In this document: piece by piece, positions 7,772 to 13,161 of the stretch
How positions within the stretch are numbered: position 1 is the stretch's first letter
How the letters are laid out: every line of letters begins with the position of its first letter
DNA from: Halarchaeoplasma sp046498385
Lineage (GTDB): Archaea > Thermoplasmatota > Thermoplasmata > Halarchaeoplasmatales > Halarchaeoplasmataceae
Length of the DNA: 13,161 nucleotides
Direction: 5' to 3'
NCBI GenBank assembly: GCA_046498385.1
Contig: JAWOAU010000071.1
Span: forward strand, 1 to 13,161
Translations under genes and position numbers: made by a program
The notes under the pieces: generated by a model
Told to the model about the DNA's origin: nothing
Seen by the model: only the letters and a program-made list of their open reading frames with translations
Databases searched by the model: none

Positions 7772-8285
7772 TCAGTACTCCACCGTCCAGACCACCGCTT
7801 CGTCTGCACCGTTGTACACCCAGTATCCTTTTCCTGGCTCGAAGGTGTAGTTAGCCGGATCGTGGTCGTATGCAAGATTGTACTCCGCGGTAACGTCAAA
7901 GTAGCCCACAATGGTCACTTCCGGTGGTGATCCGTGATCACCACTCGTCGAACTGGGTAACCCAACCATGTTCCAACCCGGGTAAAGTGTGATATCGGTG
8001 GTCATTGGTATCATTCCTTCTACCGTCAGTATCGTGTCCTCGGTTACCTGTATCCAGATGCCCATGCGGTGGTTCCACGAGTGTAAATTATTGAAGTGCT
8101 CGCCCCTTTCCGGTACATATGAACTCCAGCTGTTAGAGGATGCATTGTAGTACATAACACGATCGTAATCGCCTTCGATGCTGGCAAGGATCGATGTTAA
8201 TGATGTGTCCCCAGGTGCCAGATTGAAGGACACCAGATTCCAGCCGTCGGCATCGCCCCCTGCGTGCAGTGAAATATCGAAAACG
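7772..8285 (-). repeat. Shared C-terminal surface module, copy A
   Basis: The last ~170 residues of the C25 peptidase align end to end with the last ~170 residues of the GLUG-repeat protein. Shared landmarks include SFNLA..DTSLTSILA, YVP.R.EHFN.L, GIWI.VT, TDITLYPGWNMVG, YNLAYD, FEPG.GYW and the terminal WTVEY. By hand I count about 100 identities over 145 aligned positions. The DNA also matches in blocks (for example around 7960-8000, 8050-8080 and 8190-8210). Confidence 0.85.
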
Positions 8286-11200
8286 TTCATAGGTGCCCCT
8301 GGCTCTTGAAATACCTCCTCGTTCTGTTCTTCCAGGCCGTTGGTTCCAACTGCACGTATCACATACCACCAGTATATCTCGTCGGCCATACCTCTGTTCT
8401 CATCAAGGTATTCGTATCGAGCCGAACCGTCTGCTGCAACGCTATCGGTGAGGGTGCTTTCATCCCATGGGCCGTTATGTGTTTCCGAACGGTAGATGTT
8501 GTAGCGACTTACTTCGGCAGGATCATGGATACTAGCATTCCATGTGAGGCGGTTATGTTCATTATCTTCACCCATGACTTCCACACGTATCTCATGGATG
8601 ATGTGTTCATCACCACCCGAAGGATTCTCGTTGTTTCTGATGCCATTGTACTCATTGGTGGTGTATGTATTGTCCGTTCCCGTTCCAAGTAGATCACCGT
8701 TCAGGTACATGGAAAAGGCACCGTTTTGCTCCCTTTCCACTGTTAATGTATTGATGTTTGTGTTCGGGCTCCAAGAGCTACTGATGGTGGTATCGCCAGG
8801 TGTGCTTCCACTATCCCACCTCCAGAGGTTGATCTGCCCGTTACCGCCATCGATGCTGCCCGTGATTATGATATAATAACCGCTGGCATAACGGCTGTCC
8901 GGGTTGTCTATCTGTATGAAATGATACCTCATGAGCTGATACCCCGATGCATCGGAGGTTTCAGCAAGTTGGAAATCGATCTCCCACCTACCGTAGGCAT
9001 CTATGTGTTCACCATTTAACTCCGATGGTATGGATATGGTCCCATGACCCTGAAGGTACCCTTCGGATGCCGCCCAGGTGCCGTCATAAACGGTCCAATT
9101 CTCGTAGTTTCCGTCGGTGAAATCGTCGAATACCGTCATGCAAGGTCCCGATGCGTGTTCAACCGTAGGGGTCTCGGGTGGTGTCGGCGGTGTTCCGATC
9201 ATCTGGAATACACTGTCACTCACATTTTCTCCGATACGTCCTAACTCATCCTTTGCTTGAACCCTGACGAGGCATTCGGTACTATCTTCGTTGGGCACAG
9301 TCCAATCGTAACTACCCGTGTTGGGTAAACCGGTTGCTATTGGTGTCCAAGACGTACCGGCGTTCACGCTGTATGAAAGTTGCATGTAGTCAACGGGATC
9401 GTCACCTGGGGTTGCTGTCCATGTTATCTGCTCCTGTTCACCAGCGGTGAAGACCTCTTCACCATCCGGTCTTGTAACCGTGACCGAGGGTGGTTCACCG
9501 GGTATCTCCTTGCCTCTGAAACGAGTTGCGGCGCAACCAAAATAATTAGATGAGAGTGCATCCCATCTGGAGTATGTGTACTGTGTTCGATGGGAATACT
9601 CGTTGAATTCGCTGAAGTAATCCATGTTTAGGTCCCAGGCACCGTACCAGAATGCTCGATGTAACTGATGGCTGGGTCCGCCCGTGGGATCAACGGGATT
9701 GTACCAGCCGTAGCGTGAGTTCATAACCGCTGCGAACATACCTCCAGTGTTTCGTTGGGTGGTGAACCTCTCGGTTATGCAGTCTGAGTCGAAGGCTCCA
9801 GGGATACAACCCTGGGATTTTATGAAGATGTAGTTCGTGTTGGTAAAGCTGGTCTCGTCACCGTTGTACATCTTCATATTATAATTGTAGTTGCTGTGCC
9901 CCAGGTGATTTATTACGCTGTAGTGATCCATGTTGATCAGGTCGATTATCTGCTGCTTGCCCCATGTTCCGTCTTGATCGTACAGCCCATCCCATGACCA
10001 CTCGTCGGAGAAGTATGTTTGCAGATCCAGCATGGCTTCCTTACCATACGTGTCATCGTCCAATTTTTCTGCGACCCCCAGACCTGTCTGGAAGTAACCG
10101 TCACGCTGTGGTTCGGTTTCATATTTGAGTATCTTGTGTATCTGGTTCGATATCTCGCCTGCATTATTACCGCTGATCCGGCCGATCATCAACTCTGCAT
10201 GGAAATCCTCGTCCCATACGTCGCCGTCAAGGCATTGTAAAGGCAGGTCGGTGGGTATGTTTTCAGAATATTCACCCACGGAATCGTAAACAGTTGTGTA
10301 CGGTATAATATTGGTATCTCCTCCCAGGGTAACGAATTCGGTATCCCAGTTGTTGTATGCATCCTTTATGAAGTTCCTAACGCGATAGAAATTATTGTTT
10401 CCGTTATAGTTCGCATATATGTATTCCGTTGTCACCACGGTACTGGTATATCCCAAGCCCATTCGGTGTGTGATAAGGTCGTCGACACTTGGGTCCACAG
10501 TTCCGTCTTCTGCCACCGCTTCGCTTGTGATGAACACATACGAGTAACTATCCATGGGGTTTACGATGTTCTGTTGGTTTCCCATCATCTCTCCGTCGAT
10601 GTACGTGTCAAGGGCAGCTAAATTATCCATCGATGAACCCAATCTATCTTCGAAACGACCGATATCTACCCGTAGATCGGTATACGCGCTAGCATCCGGT
10701 GCGGTATTTACCCGTAATGTGAATTTACCGTAGTACTGCAGATCACCGCTTAAAGGTTTATATTCAACGGGATATATGCTGATATGAGCTACAGCGATAC
10801 CCATACCGTACTGTATCCCGTGGTATTCGAATTGCTCATGCGGGTAAACATCATCCGAGCCGTAGATTAACTCATCCCGTAATGTGGACGGCTTCTCCCG
10901 CGGCTCACACGTGATGGGTAGAGGTTCTTCGGCGTACGAAAGCAGGTATCTACCCGGCACTGTAACCAGATCATCCGGTTCGACGTTGACACTATCCACA
11001 ACGTGTCCTCTGGGGATTACGATACGGACAGGTAAAGATGGGATCTCCGGTCTCCCCGGTTCCGAGAAGAGATCATTGTTACCAAAACCCATACGATAGG
11101 CTATTTGATCATGCCTATGTTGATAGGGTACCTCCTTGAATACTGGTTCAGGCATCTTGTATTGTATTACCACTTCATCGCTCTTCTGTTCGACGTATCG

Positions 11201-11395
11201 TATCATCACAGGTTCGATGTCTCCTGAATGCTCCGAAGAACGTGCTATTTCCCAATGATCACTAAATGTATCGATTTTTTCATCCAGTATTTTTCCCCAA
11301 TCATCTTCCAAAATCGCTCCACCTCCGACCGATGCCATCAACCCACTTAGCACCAGCATGGTTATGAGCGCGGATGTAAACAACCTATTCTTCAT
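7772..11395 (-). CDS. Secreted gingipain-like cysteine peptidase (C25) with multidomain C-terminus
   Basis: This is a 1207-residue exported protein. The ATG at 11395 is preceded by AGGAG with an 8-nt gap, and it opens a clear signal peptide (MKNRLFTSALITMLVLSGLM). Residues about 60-250 resemble a C25 propeptide (GRPEIPSLPVRIVIPRG). The catalytic domain covers about 280-630, with the dyad His500 in NHLGHSN and Cys530 in SQGCIPGAFD, 30 residues apart and close to gingipain spacing. Downstream come an Ig-like domain (about 635-720; ITWT...SYDWTVP), a LamG/concanavalin-like domain (about 755-940; FDDFTDGNYENW onward), an Fn3-like domain (about 945-1035; LTWNAS...YNIYRSETHNGPW) and a ~170-residue C-terminal module ending WTVEY. 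The last module recurs on the neighbouring GLUG protein. Its likely role is extracellular proteolysis of environmental protein, with carbohydrate or cell-surface binding by the accessory domains. Cleavage specificity (Arg, Lys or other) cannot be read from sequence. A TTG at 11413 is in frame but poorer than the ATG. Confidence 0.88.
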   Translation of the reverse strand: MKNRLFTSALITMLVLSGLMASVGGGAILEDDWGKILDEKIDTFSDHWEIARSSEHSGDIEPVMIRYVEQKSDEVVIQYKMPEPVFKEVPYQHRHDQIAYRMGFGNNDLFSEPGRPEIPSLPVRIVIPRGHVVDSVNVEPDDLVTVPGRYLLSYAEEPLPITCEPREKPSTLRDELIYGSDDVYPHEQFEYHGIQYGMGIAVAHISIYPVEYKPLSGDLQYYGKFTLRVNTAPDASAYTDLRVDIGRFEDRLGSSMDNLAALDTYIDGEMMGNQQNIVNPMDSYSYVFITSEAVAEDGTVDPSVDDLITHRMGLGYTSTVVTTEYIYANYNGNNNFYRVRNFIKDAYNNWDTEFVTLGGDTNIIPYTTVYDSVGEYSENIPTDLPLQCLDGDVWDEDFHAELMIGRISGNNAGEISNQIHKILKYETEPQRDGYFQTGLGVAEKLDDDTYGKEAMLDLQTYFSDEWSWDGLYDQDGTWGKQQIIDLINMDHYSVINHLGHSNYNYNMKMYNGDETSFTNTNYIFIKSQGCIPGAFDSDCITERFTTQRNTGGMFAAVMNSRYGWYNPVDPTGGPSHQLHRAFWYGAWDLNMDYFSEFNEYSHRTQYTYSRWDALSSNYFGCAATRFRGKEIPGEPPSVTVTRPDGEEVFTAGEQEQITWTATPGDDPVDYMQLSYSVNAGTSWTPIATGLPNTGSYDWTVPNEDSTECLVRVQAKDELGRIGENVSDSVFQMIGTPPTPPETPTVEHASGPCMTVFDDFTDGNYENWTVYDGTWAASEGYLQGHGTISIPSELNGEHIDAYGRWEIDFQLAETSDASGYQLMRYHFIQIDNPDSRYASGYYIIITGSIDGGNGQINLWRWDSGSTPGDTTISSSWSPNTNINTLTVEREQNGAFSMYLNGDLLGTGTDNTYTTNEYNGIRNNENPSGGDEHIIHEIRVEVMGEDNEHNRLTWNASIHDPAEVSRYNIYRSETHNGPWDESTLTDSVAADGSARYEYLDENRGMADEIYWWYVIRAVGTNGLEEQNEEVFQEPGAPMNVFDISLHAGGDADGWNLVSFNLAPGDTSLTSILASIEGDYDRVMYYNASSNSWSSYVPERGEHFNNLHSWNHRMGIWIQVTEDTILTVEGMIPMTTDITLYPGWNMVGLPSSTSGDHGSPPEVTIVGYFDVTAEYNLAYDHDPANYTFEPGKGYWVYNGADEAVVWTVEY

Positions 11396-11403
11396 TTTTT
11401 CTA

Positions 11404-11408
11404 CTCCT
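11404..11408 (-). promoter_or_regulatory. Shine-Dalgarno site of the C25 peptidase gene
   Basis: AGGAG on the minus strand lies 8 nt before the ATG at 11395 and decides that start over the upstream TTG at 11413. It contrasts with the three other promoters in the window, where the TATA-to-start distance leaves almost no room for a leader. Confidence 0.6.
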
Positions 11409-11749
11409 ATCAACTGTTGGCAAAACCGGTATTAACGAGGTATGGTATAACATTTCCTACTACATATCCCGTGTTTCACTTCTAGATACTCAGATCGGAC
11501 CTCACCACTCGTGCATATATATTCGATACCTGGCATCCGGCTACAAGTCCACATCGCCCGGGTAGTCTCGGTAGCATGTTTAGACTAGGTGAGACATGGG
11601 TGGTAATATTTGTTGATCGAAAGGAGAAGATAGGATTCCGTGAATGGTGATCGGGAGCTTGAATTCGAGAAAGGGTTTGGAGGAACAAACCTGACACCGC
11701 TCAGGCCGGAATGAATTCCACAGTGTAACGGATCGTAAATTTGTTCCCA

Positions 11750-11776
11750 CTCCCTTCTCGACGGCTCGGAAGGGAG
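11750..11776. terminator. Strong hairpin downstream of the GLUG-protein gene
   Basis: CTCCCTTC (11750-11757) pairs perfectly with GAAGGGAG (11769-11776). After a single bulged base the stem continues with CGA/TCG around a CGGC loop, giving 11 base pairs in 27 nt. It starts 61 nt beyond the minus-strand GLUG gene stop. There is no T-run immediately after it on either strand, so a classical intrinsic terminator is doubtful. mRNA 3'-end protection or an RNA element in the spacer are alternatives. Confidence 0.4.
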
Positions 11777-11837
11777 AGGTCTTGGTTGGGATCTTTCTCA
11801 TGATCATGGAAGTTATCCCAATGCTGTTAGAGTTATG

Positions 11838-12350
11838 TCAGTACTCCACTGTCCACGTTACGGCATAGTCCGCACCATTGTAGAGCCAGTATCCATTTCC
11901 GGGTTCGAAGATGAAGTCGCTAGTTTCATAGTCATAAGCTAAATTGTAGTCTGCCATATCATCGAAGTATCCTATCTTCGTTACTTCCAAGGGCAGTCCG
12001 CCTCCTTCTACGGAATTCCCGGAACTCGGGTACCCGACCATGTTCCAGCCTGGGTACAGCGTGATGTCGGTGCTCGTAGTTACGTAACCTTCTAAGGTGA
12101 GAGTTGTGCTGTTTGTAACGCGTATCCATATGCCCATGTGGTGGTTCCACGTGTCGAGATCATTGAAGTGCTCCGGTCTGCCTGGAACATAGCTTTGCCA
12201 TTTGTCTGTAGATGCATCATAGTACATGCCCCGGTCGTAGCTCCCGTCTATATCAGCTAAGATTGATGTTAATGATGTATCCACCAGTGCCAGATTGAAC
12301 GATATGAAGTTCCAGCCGTCGCTCTCGGCGTAAGCATATAGGTCCAGTAC
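11838..12350 (-). repeat. Shared C-terminal surface module, copy B
   Basis: This is the partner of the module at the end of the C25 peptidase. It preserves the same two internal GWN-type half-domains (DGWNFISFNL and LYPGWNMVGYPS) and the identical C-terminal pentapeptide WTVEY. Small indels occur only in the loop after the second GWN motif (GNSVEGGGLPL versus STSGDHGSPP). Confidence 0.85.
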
Positions 12351-13034
12351 CATCGAGTCGAATTCCGGCAGCTCCTGCCATTGCAAGAGCGGGTACGTCA
12401 CATTTTCTACCATGTGCCATATATTGTTGAAATCCCAGCTTGCATCGGTGAAGGTGCTCTGAGTTTTCATTTCAACCGTCGTCTTTCCCGTAGAGTTACC
12501 AGTAGTGGACGTTTGGCCGCTGGTTTCAACGTCCCAGAAGTTACCACACATCTCGTAAGAACCACCGGAGTCAACGCTACCGGCGAAACCGTTTGCGGTC
12601 AACAATTCTCCGTCTTTTACCTCCACACTTCCCGTCGAATAACAGTTGATTACCTTACCCTGATAATTATCTCCGACGAAACCTCCTATATCTGAAGAAG
12701 AATAGCCCGATATTCGGATCACGTGTCCTCTGGAATACGAGTTTTTCACGACGCCTTCAGAGTTATTTCCAACGAAGCCGCCGACCCACTCGCTTCCCAT
12801 TATGTTTCCCGTTGCATAGGCCCTTTCCACAGTTCCTCCATTGTTGTATCCAACAAGGCCACCGACCCATTGGTTTCCATATATGGCTCCCGTTGCATAT
12901 GAGTCGGTCACTGTACCATCATAATTGTTTCCAACCAGACCTCCTACGTAATCGTTTCCTGTGATATTTCCTAAAGCGAATGATGTTTTTACGATCCCAC
13001 GATTGTTGTGTCCAATCAGGCCGGCTGCATACAT
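11838..13034 (-). CDS. GLUG-repeat adhesin-like surface protein, N-terminus missing
   Basis: The 398 visible residues start in the middle of a GLUG repeat without any signal peptide, so the ATG at 13034 is an internal Met and the true 5' part is absent. Residues 1 to about 135 hold five GLUG repeats of roughly 27 residues each, on the pattern [VI]GG[LF]VG.N..G.V..[SC]Y..G, followed by a degenerate sixth. After them comes the usual closing segment of such arrays (NFWDVETSGQTSTTGNSTGK, then WDFNNIWH and YPLLQWQ). Residues about 229-398 are the ~170-residue module shared with the C25 peptidase, ending WTVEY. GLUG arrays form beta-helical stalks in bacterial and archaeal adhesins and surface proteins. 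Binding to a surface, polymer or other cell is the likely role, but no specific ligand can be inferred. It is transcribed in the same direction as the C25 gene, 442 bp upstream of it. Confidence 0.85.
   Translation of the reverse strand: MYAAGLIGHNNRGIVKTSFALGNITGNDYVGGLVGNNYDGTVTDSYATGAIYGNQWVGGLVGYNNGGTVERAYATGNIMGSEWVGGFVGNNSEGVVKNSYSRGHVIRISGYSSSDIGGFVGDNYQGKVINCYSTGSVEVKDGELLTANGFAGSVDSGGSYEMCGNFWDVETSGQTSTTGNSTGKTTVEMKTQSTFTDASWDFNNIWHMVENVTYPLLQWQELPEFDSMVLDLYAYAESDGWNFISFNLALVDTSLTSILADIDGSYDRGMYYDASTDKWQSYVPGRPEHFNDLDTWNHHMGIWIRVTNSTTLTLEGYVTTSTDITLYPGWNMVGYPSSGNSVEGGGLPLEVTKIGYFDDMADYNLAYDYETSDFIFEPGNGYWLYNGADYAVTWTVEY
12690..13034 (-). repeat. Tandem ~81-bp repeats encoding GLUG motifs
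   Basis: Four successive ~81-bp units (27 residues each), plus a longer fifth unit, encode the GLUG repeats. The conserved core is the stretch encoding GG[LF]VG.N. The repeats are coding and diverged, which distinguishes them from CRISPR or satellite repeats. Such repeats are a plausible site for assembly collapse. Confidence 0.75.
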
Positions 13035-13038
13035 ATGT
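13031..13038. other. Probable chimeric junction at the palindrome ACATATGT
   Basis: The GLUG reading frame is good up to about 13034. It then enters GC-rich sequence with no GLUG pattern and meets an in-frame stop at 13080-13082. The change falls on the 8-bp palindrome ACATATGT, the kind of short self-complementary sequence at which amplification or assembly chimeras can form. A real deletion or rearrangement is the alternative. Confidence 0.6.
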
Positions 13039-13159
13039 GGCTGAACGCACCACCGAAAGCCTGGCCGATGGTGAACGACTCACCCGGCGCAAACGGCGGG
13101 CGGTAAGGCCTTGGCGGGCGATGAACGGCTTCGGGCGAACCGACCACGGCCTCGGTCTG
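13037..13159 (-). CDS. Fragment resembling a bacterial M23 peptidase, probably from a chimeric contig end
   Basis: On the minus strand one frame of this tail is open for 41 codons and includes YRPPFAPGESFTIGQ followed by AFGGAFSH. To my eye this matches the N-terminal edge of M23 (LytM-type) peptidoglycan peptidases of high-GC Proteobacteria, which usually continue with T.....YA.D..MPEGTPV. That continuation is absent because the GLUG gene begins there in a different frame. Composition (81 of 121 bases G or C, about 67%) is far above the rest of the window. The assignment is by pattern from a very short stretch, so it is tentative. Confidence 0.4.
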
Positions 13160-13161
13160 AA

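Larger units (their letters stand above)
11396..11837. other. 442-bp gap between the two surface-protein genes
   Basis: I see no credible coding sequence here: the short open frames lack signal peptides, motifs or family resemblance. The gap holds the Shine-Dalgarno site of the C25 gene, AT-rich elements that might be its TATA box (minus strand, near 11444-11450 or 11461-11468), and a strong hairpin at 11750-11776 about 60 bp past the GLUG gene's stop. No tRNA, CRISPR or transposon ends are visible. Confidence 0.5.

Noticed and set aside
11482..11807. Short minus-strand open frames in the gap between the C25 and GLUG genes
   Set aside because: There is no ribosome-binding site, signal peptide, repeat or family resemblance, and they overlap one another in different frames.
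12690..13034. Regular ~81-bp repeats as a CRISPR array
   Set aside because: The repeats are in frame, encode GLUG motifs and diverge throughout. There are no identical short repeats with unique spacers.
7772..13034. The paired C-terminal modules as insertion-sequence ends or a transposon
   Set aside because: The similarity follows the protein domain in frame and ends at the stop codons. There are no terminal inverted repeats, target duplications or transposase.

Overview
The window looks like a stretch of an uncultured archaeal genome, most likely from the Thermoplasmatota or a similar Euryarchaeota lineage. It probably comes from an environmental assembly or single-cell amplification. The evidence is indirect. 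TTTAAATA-like boxes lie about 30 nt upstream of start codons, leaving almost no leader. Arginine codons are mostly AGG/AGA. One surface protein has an archaeal-type lipobox. A secreted gingipain-like (C25) peptidase carries a tail of a kind I associate with Thermoplasmata surface proteins. C25 peptidases have been reported from sediment archaea of Marine Benthic Group D, which fits but does not prove the placement.

Layout. (1) 1-2501, plus strand: the 3' part of an S9 (acylaminoacyl-peptidase/YuxL-like) serine peptidase, then a complete MalY/PatB-type C-S lyase, probably cotranscribed. (2) 2502-5439: a 283-bp promoter region with two inverted repeats, then a complete Ca2+-type (P2A) P-type ATPase. 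(3) 5676-6734, minus strand: a lipoprotein with a TIM-barrel glycosidase-like domain (two candidate catalytic Glu), convergent with the ATPase. (4) 6735-6846: a compact divergent promoter region with one TATA-like box for each direction. (5) 6847-7737, plus strand: an EamA/DMT permease interrupted by an in-frame TGA. (6) 7772-11395, minus strand: a 1207-residue secreted C25 peptidase with Ig-like, LamG-like, Fn3 and C-terminal surface domains. (7) 11396-11837: a 442-bp gap with no credible gene and one strong hairpin. (8) 11838-13034, minus strand: a GLUG-repeat adhesin-like protein cut at its N-terminal side, ending in the same ~170-residue C-terminal domain as the peptidase. (9) ~13035-13161: a GC-rich (~67%) tail that does not continue the GLUG gene. 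It reads in another frame as a piece resembling a bacterial M23 peptidase and is most simply a chimeric contig end.

How the genes fit together. The surface peptidase, S9 peptidase, C-S lyase, drug/metabolite-type permease and glycosidase-like lipoprotein suit a heterotroph that breaks down protein and perhaps polysaccharide outside the cell and catabolises the products. This is inferred from families only. The most interesting structure is the shared C-terminal module, ending in WTVEY, on two unrelated surface proteins. The two copies are about 70% identical by hand alignment, and each is itself an apparent tandem of two GWN-type half-domains. It may be a sorting or anchoring domain of an uncharacterised archaeal surface-display system.
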